From: Mycobacterium marseillense
GTDB taxonomy: Bacteria; Actinomycetota; Actinomycetes; Mycobacteriales; Mycobacteriaceae
NCBI RefSeq assembly: GCF_010731675.1
Contig: NZ_AP022584.1
Span: 4,774,001 to 4,838,000, forward strand
Direction of reading: 5' to 3'
DNA length: 64,000 nucleotides
Shown: in pieces, positions 31,186 through 40,552 of the stretch
Numbering within the stretch: the stretch's first letter is position 1
How the letters are laid out: each line of letters starts with the position of its first letter
Program-made: the position numbers and the translations under genes
The notes under the pieces: model-generated
Told to the model about the DNA's origin: nothing
Databases searched by the model: none
The model's input: only the letters and a program-made list of their open reading frames with translations

Positions 31186-33567
31186 ATGACCGGATACCTC
31201 ACCAACGCTGTGACGAGCGCGTTTCCTGGCCCGCACGCCCCTCAATCCCCGCATGCCTCCGAAGCCGACCAACTCCTCGAAGGGCTCAACCCGCAACAGC
31301 GCCAGGCGGTGGTGCACGAGGGTTCCCCGTTGCTGATCGTCGCGGGGGCGGGATCCGGCAAGACCGCGGTGTTGACGCGCCGCATCGCCTATCTGATCGC
31401 GGCGCGCGGGGTCGGAGTCGGCCAGGTGCTGGCCATCACGTTCACCAACAAGGCCGCGGCCGAGATGCGGGAACGGGTCGTGCGGCTGGTCGGTAACCGG
31501 GCCCGCGCCATGTGGGTCTCCACGTTTCACTCGACCTGCGTACGCATCCTGCGCAACCAGGCGTCCCTGATCGAAGGCCTCAATTCCAACTTCTCGATCT
31601 ACGACGCCGACGATTCGCGGCGGCTGTTGCAGATGATCGGGCGCGACATGGGGCTCGACATCAAGCGCTACTCGCCGCGGCTGCTGGCCAACGCCATCTC
31701 CAACCTGAAGAACGAGCTGATCGACCCGGCCGACGCCGTCTCCAAGCTGACCGACGATTCAGACGAGTTGTCCCGCACGGTGGCCAGCGTCTACGGCGAG
31801 TACCAGCGGCGGCTGCGGACGGCGAACGCGCTGGACTTCGACGACCTGATCGGGGAGACCGTGGCGGTGCTGCGGGCCTTCCCGCAGATCGCCCAGCACT
31901 ATCGCCGGCGGTTCCGTCATGTGCTCGTCGACGAGTACCAGGACACCAACCACGCCCAGTACGTGCTGGTGCGGGAATTGGTCGGCCGCGGCGGTTCAGA
32001 AGCACCGGAATCGTCCGACGACGTGCCGCCCGCGGAGTTGTGCGTGGTCGGCGATGCCGACCAATCGATCTATGCGTTCCGCGGCGCCACCATCCGCAAC
32101 ATCGAGGACTTCGAACGCGACTATCCGGACGCGACGACCATTCTGCTGGAACAGAATTACCGCTCGACGCAGAACATTCTGTCGGCGGCCAACTCGGTCA
32201 TCGCCCGCAATTCCGGGCGCCGCGACAAGCGCCTATGGACCGCCGAAGGCGCCGGCGAGTTGATCGTCGGCTACGTCGCCGACAACGAGCATGACGAGGC
32301 CCGCTTCGTCGCCGAGGAGATCGACGCGCTCGCCGACAAGGGCGAGATCACCTACAACGACGTCGCCGTCTTCTATCGAACCAACAACTCGTCGCGATCG
32401 TTGGAAGAGGTCTTCATCCGCGCCGGAATCCCCTACAAAGTCGTTGGGGGAGTGCGCTTTTACGAGCGCAAGGAGATTCGCGACATCGTCGCCTATCTGC
32501 GGGTGCTGGACAACCCCGGGGACGCGGTCAGCATGCGGCGCATCCTCAATACCCCGCGTCGCGGCATCGGGGATCGCGCGGAGGCCTGCGTCGCGGTGTA
32601 CGCCGAGAACACCGGGGCCGGCTTCGCCGACGCGCTCGTCGCCGCGGCCGAAGGCAAAGTGCCGATGCTGAATTCCCGCGCGGAGAAGGCGATCGCGGGC
32701 TTCGTCGAGCTGCTCGACGAGCTACGGGGCCGCCTGGATGACGATCTCGGTGATCTGGTCGAGTCGGTGCTCGAACGCACCGGGTACCGCAGGGAGCTGG
32801 AATCCTCCACCGATCCCCAGGAACTGGCGCGGCTGGACAACCTCAACGAACTCGTCAGTGTGGCACACGAATTCAGCACCGACCGCGCGAATGCCGAAGC
32901 GTTGGATGAGTCGCTGCAGACGCCCGACGACGAGGACGTGCCGGATACGGGTGTGCTGGCGGAGTTCTTGGAAAGGGTGTCGCTGGTTTCCGACACCGAC
33001 GAGATTCCCGAGGATGGCGCCGGCATGGTCACGCTGATGACCCTGCACACCGCGAAAGGCCTTGAGTTTCCGGTGGTGTTCGTCACCGGGTGGGAGGACG
33101 GGATGTTCCCCCACATGCGGTCATTGGACGACCCGACCGAACTCTCTGAGGAGCGGCGACTGGCATACGTGGGCATCACCCGCGCCCGGCAGCGACTGTA
33201 CGTGAGCAGGGCCATCGTCCGGTCCTCCTGGGGACAGCCCATGCTCAACCCGGAATCCCGTTTCCTCAGGGAGATTCCGCAAGAACTGATCGAATGGCGC
33301 CGCACCGCGCCGACCCCGTCGTTCAGCGCGCCGGTGAGTGGTGCCGGACGATTCGGCACGCCGCGCGCGGCGCCCACTCGTTCCGGGATGAGTAAACGTC
33401 CGCTCCTGGTGCTCGAGCCCGGTGACCGGGTTACGCACGACAAGTACGGCCTGGGCCGGGTCGAGGAAGTGTCCGGCGTCGGCGAATCGGCGATGTCGCT
33501 GATCGACTTCGGCAGCTCGGGACGGGTCAAGCTGATGCACAACCACGCCCCGATCAGCAAGCTCTAG
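31186..33567 (+). CDS. uvrD1: ATP-dependent 3'-5' DNA helicase UvrD1
   Basis: This superfamily 1A helicase acts in nucleotide excision repair and, in mycobacteria, is stimulated by Ku. All helicase motifs are visible: Walker A AGAGSGKT (53-60), ITFTNKAAAEMRERV, VLVDEYQDTNHAQY, GDADQSIYAFRGA, LEQNYRSTQNIL, TLHTAKGLEFPVVFVTG and RRLAYVGITRARQRLYVS. The C-terminal ~60 residues form the Tudor-like segment (GDRVTHDKYGLGRVEEVSG). The length of 793 exceeds the 771 of M. tuberculosis because of a longer N-terminus before LNPQQRQAV. ATG 31186 has only a weak ribosome site, so a start a few codons further in is possible. Confidence 0.95.
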   Translation: MTGYLTNAVTSAFPGPHAPQSPHASEADQLLEGLNPQQRQAVVHEGSPLLIVAGAGSGKTAVLTRRIAYLIAARGVGVGQVLAITFTNKAAAEMRERVVRLVGNRARAMWVSTFHSTCVRILRNQASLIEGLNSNFSIYDADDSRRLLQMIGRDMGLDIKRYSPRLLANAISNLKNELIDPADAVSKLTDDSDELSRTVASVYGEYQRRLRTANALDFDDLIGETVAVLRAFPQIAQHYRRRFRHVLVDEYQDTNHAQYVLVRELVGRGGSEAPESSDDVPPAELCVVGDADQSIYAFRGATIRNIEDFERDYPDATTILLEQNYRSTQNILSAANSVIARNSGRRDKRLWTAEGAGELIVGYVADNEHDEARFVAEEIDALADKGEITYNDVAVFYRTNNSSRSLEEVFIRAGIPYKVVGGVRFYERKEIRDIVAYLRVLDNPGDAVSMRRILNTPRRGIGDRAEACVAVYAENTGAGFADALVAAAEGKVPMLNSRAEKAIAGFVELLDELRGRLDDDLGDLVESVLERTGYRRELESSTDPQELARLDNLNELVSVAHEFSTDRANAEALDESLQTPDDEDVPDTGVLAEFLERVSLVSDTDEIPEDGAGMVTLMTLHTAKGLEFPVVFVTGWEDGMFPHMRSLDDPTELSEERRLAYVGITRARQRLYVSRAIVRSSWGQPMLNPESRFLREIPQELIEWRRTAPTPSFSAPVSGAGRFGTPRAAPTRSGMSKRPLLVLEPGDRVTHDKYGLGRVEEVSGVGESAMSLIDFGSSGRVKLMHNHAPISKL

Positions 33568-33588
33568 CCCGGCGGCGACCAACCGCGT

Positions 33589-33644
33589 CGAACGTGCATT
33601 CAGCGCGAAAAAATCGCGAAACCTTCGCCGCCAGTGCACGTTCG
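33589..33644. terminator. Large hairpin between convergent uvrD1 and membrane-protein genes
   Basis: CGAACGTGCA (33589-33598) pairs with TGCACGTTCG (33635-33644), and inside it GCGCGA..TCGCGA forms a small second stem. It lies in the 84 bp between two converging genes, so it can end both transcripts. Similar CGAACGTGCA...TGCACGTTCG units recur at gene ends in mycobacteria, from memory. Confidence 0.55.
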
Positions 33645-33651
33645 GCGAAAG

Positions 33652-34242
33652 TCAGGCGTCCAGCCAGCGTTTGGTTTGCGGCAGCATCACCAGCACCACC
33701 GTGGAAATCGGCAGCAGCGGCAGCAGGTGCACGACCCACGCCACGCGGGCTCCGGCGATGAACACGCCGATGTAGGTGAGGAAAGCGACGAGCGCGCCGG
33801 CCATCAGGAGGTAGCGGCTGACCGGTCGGCGTTGCAGCAGTGCGATCACGCCCGTGATGGTGGTGGCGCCGAACACCAGGGCGAGAAACGCGACCGCGGT
33901 GCAGAACAGGCGATCGGTGCGCCACCAGCCCGCGATCAGATCGGTGGCCACCACCGAGGTGGCCCACCCGCTGACGATGCTGACCGCGCAGGCGGCGACG
34001 GCGGTGCGATCGGTGGGCTCGAGGGCCGGCACTCCGGCATAGCCCGCCCGGCCCGCACGCGGGCCACCCCGGTACGGCGGGGGCGGCGGAACGAATTGAC
34101 TAGTCGGAGAGTCCGGGGTGGTGGGGATCGGTCCCGTCGGTGCGCGGCGGATGATCCGCGTCCGTGAGTCGGAGTCCGACGAGGGCTCTGCAGTAGGTTC
34201 GGGCGGACGCGGACCGGAAGGTTGTTCGTTCGGCGCGGTCAC
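33652..34242 (-). CDS. Conserved membrane protein with Pro-rich N-terminus
   Basis: The 196-residue protein has a disordered N-terminal ~70 residues (NEQPSGPRPPEPTAEPSS, RIIRRAPTGPIP, VPPPPPYRGG) facing the cytoplasm and four hydrophobic helices (about 82-102, 112-132, 142-160, 163-183), ending TKRWLDA. No catalytic motif is seen. GTG at 34242 is chosen: it lies 1 bp after the stop of the M23 peptidase gene, so coupling with that envelope enzyme is likely and a cell-wall role is possible. I do not recognise a named family. Confidence 0.7.
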   Translation of the reverse strand: MTAPNEQPSGPRPPEPTAEPSSDSDSRTRIIRRAPTGPIPTTPDSPTSQFVPPPPPYRGGPRAGRAGYAGVPALEPTDRTAVAACAVSIVSGWATSVVATDLIAGWWRTDRLFCTAVAFLALVFGATTITGVIALLQRRPVSRYLLMAGALVAFLTYIGVFIAGARVAWVVHLLPLLPISTVVLVMLPQTKRWLDA

Positions 34243-34243
34243 C

Positions 34244-35377
34244 TCAACCAGCGTAGTTGCCGACCATAAGACCACGCTTAGCCAGCCACGGCACCGGATC
34301 GATCCGCTCGGTGCCGCCCTGCAGCACCTCGAAATGCAGGTGCGGACCGGTGGAATTGCCGCGATTGCCCATGGTGGCGATCTGATCGCCGGCCATCACG
34401 CGCTCGCCCACGCTGACCAAGGTGGTGTTGATGTGGCCATACAGCGTGACCGTGCCGTCGGCGTGCCGCAGCTTGACTAGCATGCCGTAACCGCCGGCCG
34501 GGCCGGCTTCGATGACGACGCCGTCGGATACGGCCAGGATCGGCGTGCCGATCGAGTTGGCCAGGTCGATGCCGGCGTGCAGCACCCCCCAGCGGTAACC
34601 GAAGTTGGAGGTGAATATGCCCTTGGTCGGCATCACGTAGAGCGGTTGCTGCAAGCGCGCCTCGCGCTGAGCGCGGTCGTTGGCGAAGGCGACGCCCTTG
34701 GCGAGTTCCTGGTTGTGCAGCGCCGCGGTGGCTGCGGGCTCCACGGCGATCACCTGGGGGCCGCGGACGGTGCTGTTGCCCGACCCGCCGCTGAGTGCGG
34801 ACGCGTTGGCGGCCAGCACCGCCTCGGTCTTGGGAGTGTCTGCGTGGCTGGTGGCCGAGTGAGCGGCCGCGGCGGCGGCGCCGGCGGCCATCGCCGAGAT
34901 CAGCAGGCGACCGCGGGCCGCGCTGGTGGGCTCCTTGCGGTGCTGCCCGCCGCGGCGGGGCGCGCCGGCGACGTCGGCGGCACGCGGACGGTCGAGCCGC
35001 CGCTCGGCGCGGGGCTCGACGGTGACCCGGGGCAACATCTCGGTGGCAGGCGCGGCCAGCCACTGCGGCCTCAGATCGTCGGTCTCGTGGAGGTCATCGA
35101 GTTCCGGTGCGAGCAGGACCTGCGCTTCGTTGTCGAACGTCGAGTCGTTGCTGAAGTCCAGGCCGGCATGATCGCCGACGTCTTCGAAGGAATCGCCGAA
35201 ATCGAGGTCGTCGAAGTCAAAGCCGTCGAGCGGGAGGATCTCCGTGACTTCGGTGCGATGGGGCTCCGCCGACCGGGCGCCTGCTGCGCGACTCACCCTC
35301 AAGATGCCTGCTGTTACGGCAGAGGGCGTGGCAAAACGGTGCTGGGGCAACCTGGAATGTCCTCGTATCGTGACCAT
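34244..35377 (-). CDS. M23-family (LytM-type) peptidoglycan peptidase, Rv0950c homologue
   Basis: The C-terminal domain (about 245-377) is a zinc endopeptidase fold. [14 protein letters not shown] carries the first His and Asp ligands and [10 protein letters not shown] the HxH pair; [21 protein letters not shown] lies between. Such enzymes cut peptide cross-links in peptidoglycan or, if inactive, activate amidases. Before it are an acidic segment ([17 protein letters not shown] near 53-70) and a hydrophobic stretch ([15 protein letters not shown], about 161-175) that may serve as a signal or anchor. M. tuberculosis Rv0950c is shorter by about 45 residues. The gene is divergent from sucC, with a CRP-like site in between. 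Confidence 0.87.
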   Translation of the reverse strand: MVTIRGHSRLPQHRFATPSAVTAGILRVSRAAGARSAEPHRTEVTEILPLDGFDFDDLDFGDSFEDVGDHAGLDFSNDSTFDNEAQVLLAPELDDLHETDDLRPQWLAAPATEMLPRVTVEPRAERRLDRPRAADVAGAPRRGGQHRKEPTSAARGRLLISAMAAGAAAAAAHSATSHADTPKTEAVLAANASALSGGSGNSTVRGPQVIAVEPAATAALHNQELAKGVAFANDRAQREARLQQPLYVMPTKGIFTSNFGYRWGVLHAGIDLANSIGTPILAVSDGVVIEAGPAGGYGMLVKLRHADGTVTLYGHINTTLVSVGERVMAGDQIATMGNRGNSTGPHLHFEVLQGGTERIDPVPWLAKRGLMVGNYAG

Positions 35378-35452
35378 AACGTTATCTGGACCCTAGGAAG
35401 GTATCCGCTGACGCGCGGGACTGGCAACCTCGTCGCACAATCCGGGCGGAAT

Positions 35453-35468
35453 TGTGATTTGGATCACG
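35453..35468. promoter_or_regulatory. CRP-like site TGTGA-N6-TCACG between the M23 peptidase gene and sucC
   Basis: TGTGATTTGGATCACG differs from the ideal cAMP-receptor palindrome TGTGA-N6-TCACA only in its last base. It lies 76 bp upstream of the peptidase start and 158 bp upstream of sucC, so either could be controlled. Link to the mycobacterial CRP (Rv3676 type) is inferred from the motif. Confidence 0.5.
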
Positions 35469-35625
35469 CGGACGGTCTATCCACGTCCCGTGAGCTGTGC
35501 CACATCGGCGGACGCGGCGGTCAAAGCCATTTCGAGGGTGGATACAGTTCGTCCGTGCGAGTCGCCGGATCCGGCGCCGCCCACCAAGAGGCCTAGCAGT
35601 TGAGTCGAGCGAAGACAGAGAGTCC

Positions 35626-36789
35626 ATGGACCTTTTCGAGTATCAAGCAAAAGAATTGTTCGCCAAGCACAACGTACCGACTACGCCGGGACGCGTGACC
35701 GACACCGCCGAAGGGGCTCGCGAGATCGCCACCGAGATCGGTCGTCCGGTGATGGTCAAGGCGCAGGTGAAGGTCGGCGGCCGCGGCAAGGCAGGCGGCG
35801 TCAAATACGCCGCGACGCCCGACGACGCCTACGAGCACGCCAAGAACATCCTCGGTCTCGACATCAAGGGACACGTCGTCAAGAAGCTGCTGGTCGCCGA
35901 GGCCAGCGACATCGCCGAGGAGTACTACATCTCCTTCCTGCTCGACCGCGCCAACCGCACCTACCTGGCGATGTGCTCGGTCGAGGGCGGCATGGAAATC
36001 GAAGAGGTGGCCGCCACCAAGCCCGAGCGGCTCGCCAAGGTTCCGGTGGACGCCGTCAAGGGTGTCGACTTGGCGACCGCGCGCTCCATCGCCGAGCAGG
36101 GCCACCTGCCGGCCGAGGTGCTTGACGCCGCCGCGATCACCATCAACAAGCTGTGGGAGGTCTTCGTCGCCGAGGACGCCACGCTGGTCGAGGTCAACCC
36201 GCTGGTGCGCGATCCCGAAGACCGGATCCTGGCACTCGACGGCAAGGTCACCCTCGACGCCAACGCCGACTTCCGTCAGCCCGGCCACGCCGAGTTCGAG
36301 GACCGCGACGCCACGGACCCGCTCGAGCTCAAGGCCAAGGAGCACGACCTCAACTACGTCAAGCTGGACGGCTCGGTCGGCATCATCGGCAACGGTGCGG
36401 GCCTGGTGATGTCGACGCTCGACGTCGTCGCCTACGCCGGCGAGAAGCACGGCGGGGTCAAGCCGGCCAACTTCCTGGACATCGGCGGCGGCGCGTCGGC
36501 CGAGGTGATGGCCGCGGGCCTGGACGTCATCCTGAACGACAAGCAGGTCAAGAGCGTGTTCGTGAACGTGTTCGGTGGCATCACCTCCTGCGACGCCGTC
36601 GCCAACGGGATCGTGACCGCGCTGAACATGCTCGGCGACGAGGCGAACAAGCCGCTCGTGGTCCGGCTCGACGGCAACAACGTCGACGAAGGCCGGCGCA
36701 TTCTGGCCCAAGCCAACCACCCGCTGGTGATCCAGGCCGAGACCATGGACGCCGGTGCCGACAAAGCCGCCGAGCTGGCGAACAAGTAA
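35626..36789 (+). CDS. sucC: Succinyl-CoA synthetase beta subunit
   Basis: SucC with SucD makes ATP (or GTP) from succinyl-CoA in the TCA cycle. The 387-residue protein has the ATP-grasp N-terminus [37 protein letters not shown] and the C-terminal CoA-ligase part with [17 protein letters not shown], and [15 protein letters not shown] at 35626 is the conserved start; the in-frame upstream sequence is not protein-like. sucD begins 12 bp after the stop. The 248-bp leader region holds a CRP-like site. Confidence 0.97.
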   Translation: MDLFEYQAKELFAKHNVPTTPGRVTDTAEGAREIATEIGRPVMVKAQVKVGGRGKAGGVKYAATPDDAYEHAKNILGLDIKGHVVKKLLVAEASDIAEEYYISFLLDRANRTYLAMCSVEGGMEIEEVAATKPERLAKVPVDAVKGVDLATARSIAEQGHLPAEVLDAAAITINKLWEVFVAEDATLVEVNPLVRDPEDRILALDGKVTLDANADFRQPGHAEFEDRDATDPLELKAKEHDLNYVKLDGSVGIIGNGAGLVMSTLDVVAYAGEKHGGVKPANFLDIGGGASAEVMAAGLDVILNDKQVKSVFVNVFGGITSCDAVANGIVTALNMLGDEANKPLVVRLDGNNVDEGRRILAQANHPLVIQAETMDAGADKAAELANK

Positions 36790-36801
36790 GGGACCCAAGC
36801 C

Positions 36802-37704
36802 ATGTCGATCTTTTTGAACAAAGACTCCAAGGTCATCGTCCAAGGCATCACCGGTGGCGAGGGCACCAAGCACACCGCGCTGATGATGAAGGCCGGCACC
36901 CAGGTGGTGGGCGGCGTGAACGCCCGCAAGGCCGGCACCACCGTGTCGCACGTGGACCCCGTCGGCAAGGACGTCGAACTCCCGGTGTTCGGAACCGTCG
37001 CCGAAGCGATGAAGGAGACCGGCGCCAACGTGTCGGTCGTCTTCGTCCCGCCGAAATTCGCCAAGGACGCGATCATCGAGGCCATCGATGCCGAGATCCC
37101 GCTGCTGGTCGTCATCACCGAGGGAATTCCGGTGCAGGACAGCGCGTATGCGTGGGCGTACAACGTCGACAAGGGGCAGAAGACGCGGATCATCGGGCCG
37201 AACTGCCCCGGCATCATCACTCCGGGTGAGGCGCTGGCCGGCATCACCCCCGCCAACATCAGCGGGCCCGGTCCGGTCGGGCTGGTGTCCAAGTCGGGCA
37301 CCCTGACCTATCAGATGATGTACGAGCTGCGCGATTTCGGCTTCTCCACCTCGATCGGCATCGGCGGTGACCCGGTGATCGGCACCACCCACATCGACGC
37401 CATCGAGGCCTTCGAGAAGGACCCCGACACCAAGGTCATCGTGATGATCGGCGAGATCGGCGGCGATGCCGAGGAGCGCGCCGCCGACTACATCAAGGCC
37501 AATGTGTCCAAGCCGGTCGTCGGCTATGTCGCGGGATTCACTGCGCCGGAAGGCAAGACGATGGGCCACGCGGGCGCCATCGTGTCCGGTTCGTCGGGCA
37601 CCGCGGCCGCCAAGAAGGAAGCCCTCGAGGCCGCCGGAGTCAAGGTCGGCAAGACCCCGTCGGAGACCGCGGCGCTGGCCCGGGAGATCCTGCAGAGCCT
37701 GTAG
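36802..37704 (+). CDS. sucD: Succinyl-CoA synthetase alpha subunit
   Basis: The 300-residue subunit binds CoA and carries the phospho-histidine. [23 protein letters not shown] is the CoA-binding Rossmann start, [13 protein letters not shown] and [10 protein letters not shown] follow, and the active His lies in GHAGAIVSG (H256). It is the second gene of the operon with sucC. Immediately after its stop codon begins a copy of the 54-bp hairpin repeat, then a GC-rich hairpin likely to be the terminator. Confidence 0.97.
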   Translation: MSIFLNKDSKVIVQGITGGEGTKHTALMMKAGTQVVGGVNARKAGTTVSHVDPVGKDVELPVFGTVAEAMKETGANVSVVFVPPKFAKDAIIEAIDAEIPLLVVITEGIPVQDSAYAWAYNVDKGQKTRIIGPNCPGIITPGEALAGITPANISGPGPVGLVSKSGTLTYQMMYELRDFGFSTSIGIGGDPVIGTTHIDAIEAFEKDPDTKVIVMIGEIGGDAEERAADYIKANVSKPVVGYVAGFTAPEGKTMGHAGAIVSGSSGTAAAKKEALEAAGVKVGKTPSETAALAREILQSL

Positions 37705-37774
37705 CGGGTCGCCACCATCGAGCCGTGGCGATCGCGAGCGCGGCGTAGCCGGGCGAAGCGGGTCGCCACCATCG
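37704..37774 (-). repeat. 54-bp hairpin element (1.3 copies) after sucD
   Basis: GCGGGTCGCCACCATCG occurs at 37704-37720 and again at 37758-37774, exactly 54 bp apart. The unit is the reverse complement of the one tandemly repeated in echA7. Outer arms GTGGCGA (37725-37731) and TCGCCAC (37763-37769) enclose an inner hairpin CGGC-GTA-GCCG (minus strand loop TAC). It occupies the sucD 3' flank and could affect mRNA stability or termination. Confidence 0.85.
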
Positions 37775-37785
37775 AACTGTGCGAA

Positions 37786-37809
37786 GGGCCCCGGATTTGG
37801 CCGGGGCCC
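37786..37809 (+). terminator. Hairpin downstream of sucCD
   Basis: GGGCCCCGG (37786-37794) pairs perfectly with CCGGGGCCC (37801-37809) around the loop ATTTGG. It follows sucD by 82 bp and precedes the thiolase-like gene by 23 bp, so it probably ends the sucCD transcript. Confidence 0.6.
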
Positions 37810-37832
37810 GGCACACGGTAGATAGTGGGTCT

Positions 37833-39359
37833 ATGAATCTCGACCCGAACACGCCCGTCATCGTCGGCGTAGGGCAGTTCACCGAGCGCATCGAAGACTC
37901 CGGCTATCGCGGAATGTCGTCGGTGGAACTGGCGACGGCCGCCGCGCAGGCCGCCCTGCACGACACCGGGGCCGACGCCACCGCCGTCGCCGCGGCCATC
38001 GACACCGTCGCCGCGACCCGGCAGTTCGAGATCTCCGGGCGCACACCCGCGCCGATGGGCAAGTCCAACAACTACCCGCGGTCGGTAGCCCAGCGCATCG
38101 GCGCCACGCCGGCCCGCGCGGTTCTGGAACCCATCGGCGGCCAGGGCCCTCAGCATCTGGTCACCGAGTTCGCGGGCGTCATCGCCTCGGGCGAGGCGGA
38201 GGTCGTGATGATCTTCGGCTCCGAAAACACGTCCAGCATCCGGTATTTCGCCGACCGGGATAAGCCGGATCATTCCGACACGGTCGAAGGCTCCCTCGAG
38301 GACCGGGGCTATGGGTACGACGGCCTGTTCGACGACTACACCGTCGCGCACGGGCTCATCGGAGCCCCGGCACAGTACGGACTGCTGGAGAACGCGCGCC
38401 GTGCCCGGCTGGGCTTGAGCGTCGCCGAATACCGGCGCCAGATGGGCGAGCTGTTCGCCCCCTTCACCAAGGTGGCGGCGAAGAACCCGTTCGCGTCCTC
38501 CCCGGTGGAGCGCAGCGTCGACGAGATCATCACCGTCACCGAGTCCAACCGGATGATCTGCGATCCGTATCCCCGGCTGCTGGTGGCCCGCGATCAGGTC
38601 AATCAGGGAGCGGCCGCACTGCTGATGTCGGTGGCCGCCGCCCGCCGGCTCGGCGTGCCCGAGGAGCGCTGGGTGTTCTTGCACGGCCACGCCGACATGG
38701 TGGATCAGCCGCTGCTGGACCGCCTCGACCTGACCTACAACTCGGCGTCGATTCTGGCGGTTCAGGAAGCACTTGCCGGCGCCGGTGTCGGCATCGACGA
38801 CGTCGCGACCTTCGACCTCTACAGCTGCTTCCCGGTGCCGGTGTTCAACTTCTGCGACGGGACTCATCTTTCGCCCGACGACCCGCGCGGGCTCACGCTC
38901 ACCGGTGGCCTGCCGTACTTCGGCGGACCGGGCAACAACTACTCACTGCACGGCATCGCCGAAACCGTCAGCGAAATGCGCGACCTCCCAGGGCAATTCG
39001 GCCTGGTCGCCGCCAACGGCGGGATCATGAGCAAGTACTCCGTCGGGGTGTATTCGACCACGCCGGTGAACTGGAAGCCCGACGACAGCGCCGCCCTGCG
39101 CGCCGAGGTCGCCGCCCGTCCCAAGATGGCGGTGACCATCAGGGCCGACGGTCCGGCGACCATCGAGACCTACACCGTGCGCTACGACTGGCCGGTGCAC
39201 ACCGGACTGATCGTCGGCCGCCTCGACGACGACGGCAGCCGCTTCCTAGCCCTGAGCGAAGACCCCGATCTGGTCGGGCTACTCAGCGAAGGCGAGCCGC
39301 TCGGGGCCTCGATCGTGGTCCGGCCGACGGAAAAGGACAACCGGGCCACGCTGGCCTGA
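37833..39359 (+). CDS. Thiolase-like (SCP2/acetyl-CoA acetyltransferase type) protein
   Basis: The 508-residue protein starts NTPVIVGVGQFTERI as in thiolase-fold enzymes and has GSENTSSIRYFADRD, VTESNRMICDPYPRLLVARDQVNQGAAALLM, DLYSCFPVPVFNF and a C-terminal TGGLPYFGGPGNNYSLHGIAE block. These fit the steroid/SCP2-thiolase-like group with a C-terminal OB-like extension (about 400-508), found in lipid catabolism. The nucleophilic Cys usual in thiolases is not obvious at its N-terminal position, so the activity could be degradative, biosynthetic or non-thiolase. ATG at 37833. I recall no such gene between sucD and Rv0953c in M. tuberculosis. Confidence 0.75.
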   Translation: MNLDPNTPVIVGVGQFTERIEDSGYRGMSSVELATAAAQAALHDTGADATAVAAAIDTVAATRQFEISGRTPAPMGKSNNYPRSVAQRIGATPARAVLEPIGGQGPQHLVTEFAGVIASGEAEVVMIFGSENTSSIRYFADRDKPDHSDTVEGSLEDRGYGYDGLFDDYTVAHGLIGAPAQYGLLENARRARLGLSVAEYRRQMGELFAPFTKVAAKNPFASSPVERSVDEIITVTESNRMICDPYPRLLVARDQVNQGAAALLMSVAAARRLGVPEERWVFLHGHADMVDQPLLDRLDLTYNSASILAVQEALAGAGVGIDDVATFDLYSCFPVPVFNFCDGTHLSPDDPRGLTLTGGLPYFGGPGNNYSLHGIAETVSEMRDLPGQFGLVAANGGIMSKYSVGVYSTTPVNWKPDDSAALRAEVAARPKMAVTIRADGPATIETYTVRYDWPVHTGLIVGRLDDDGSRFLALSEDPDLVGLLSEGEPLGASIVVRPTEKDNRATLA

Positions 39360-39459
39360 GCGACCGCCCGCGCCGCCGCGACACTGAACCCTCGTATACG
39401 ACACGCCGCTGAGCGTCGCGATGGTTTAAGTCTCGGCGCGAGACGCCGACGGGCCCAAG

Positions 39460-40308
39460 CTAGACGAGAGCCGCTAGTTTGCCGGCGAGCCGCTCGACGT
39501 AGGCGGCAACCTCGGCCTCGGGTTTGTCCGGCAGCCCGAACAGCACCTCGGTCACGCCCAGCTCGCTCCATTTGGCGAGCTTCTCGGGGACGGGCTTGAA
39601 GTCCAGCGCCACGATCTGCGGGGCGCCGTCGCGGCCGGCGGCTGCCCAGGTGTCCTGCAGCAGCTTGATCGGTTCGTCGATGTCGAAGTCGCGCGGCGTG
39701 GTGATCCAGCCGTCGGCGCTGCGCGCGATCCACTTGAAGTTCTTTTCGGTGCCCGCGGCCCCCACCAGCACCGGAATGTGCGACTGCACCGGCTTGGGCC
39801 AGGCCCAGCTGGGGCCGAACTTCACGAATTCGCCGTCGTACTCGGCTTCTTCCTCGGTCCACAGCGCCCGCATCGCTTCGAGGTACTCGCGCAGCATCGT
39901 GCGCCGGCGCCCGGGGGGCACGTTGTGGTCGGCGAGTTCGTCGGTGTTCCAACCGAATCCAACACCCAGGCTGACCCGTCCGCCCGAGAGATGATCAAGG
40001 GTGGCAATGCTTTTCGCCAGCGTGATCGGGTCGTGTTCGACCGGCAGCGCCACCGCGGTCGACAGCCGCACCCGTGACGTGACGGCGCAGGCCGCGCCCA
40101 GGCTCACCCACGGGTCCAGCGTGCGCATGTAGCGGTCGTCGGGCAGGGACGCGTCGCCGGTGGTCGGGTGCGCGGCCTCCCGCTTGATGGGGATATGAGT
40201 GTGTTCTGGCACGTAGAAGGTTTGAAAGCCGTGGTCATCGGCAAGCTTCGCGGCCGTTGCCGGAGAGATACCGCGGTCGCTGGTAAAAAGCACAAGCCCG
40301 TAATCCAT
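39460..40308 (-). CDS. LLM-class F420-dependent oxidoreductase (Rv0953c homologue)
   Basis: The 282-residue barrel starts MDYGLVLFTSDRGISPATAAKLADDHGFQTFYVPEHTHIP and has LDHLSGGRVSLGVGFGWNTDELADH and VLVGAAGTEKNFKWIARSADGW. It is the TIGR03619-type F420 oxidoreductase fold, same length as M. tuberculosis Rv0953c. ATG at 40308 has no Shine-Dalgarno sequence, and the KstR-type palindrome ends only 9 bp upstream, so a leaderless transcript from just before the ATG is likely. Substrate unknown; sterol or lipid context is inferred from the operator. Confidence 0.85.
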   Translation of the reverse strand: MDYGLVLFTSDRGISPATAAKLADDHGFQTFYVPEHTHIPIKREAAHPTTGDASLPDDRYMRTLDPWVSLGAACAVTSRVRLSTAVALPVEHDPITLAKSIATLDHLSGGRVSLGVGFGWNTDELADHNVPPGRRRTMLREYLEAMRALWTEEEAEYDGEFVKFGPSWAWPKPVQSHIPVLVGAAGTEKNFKWIARSADGWITTPRDFDIDEPIKLLQDTWAAAGRDGAPQIVALDFKPVPEKLAKWSELGVTEVLFGLPDKPEAEVAAYVERLAGKLAALV

Positions 40309-40317
40309 GCAGAGAAT

Positions 40318-40331
40318 TAGAACGTGTTCTA
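40318..40331. promoter_or_regulatory. KstR-type operator at the second LLM gene
   Basis: TAGAACGTGTTCTA, identical to the site at 21832-21845. It begins 10 bp upstream of the ATG at 40308, so bound repressor would cover the transcription start. Confidence 0.8.
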
Positions 40332-40552
40332 CCTCTGCTGAGCAAGCTCTGGTGATACGGACCGTCTCGCCGGGGGGTCGCCGGGGGCCCCGCCGTCCAA
40401 CCCAGTGGCAACGGCGCCGGTTGCCGCACGTGCGCTAGCGTGGGTGATCGACCGCGTCGCAACGCAGTGACGCGCCTGCAAGCAATAGCGCCGCATCGCC
40501 ACCGTGGCGCCCCGCTCGGCACTTAAAGGCACTGGAAGCAACAGGAGGAGCA

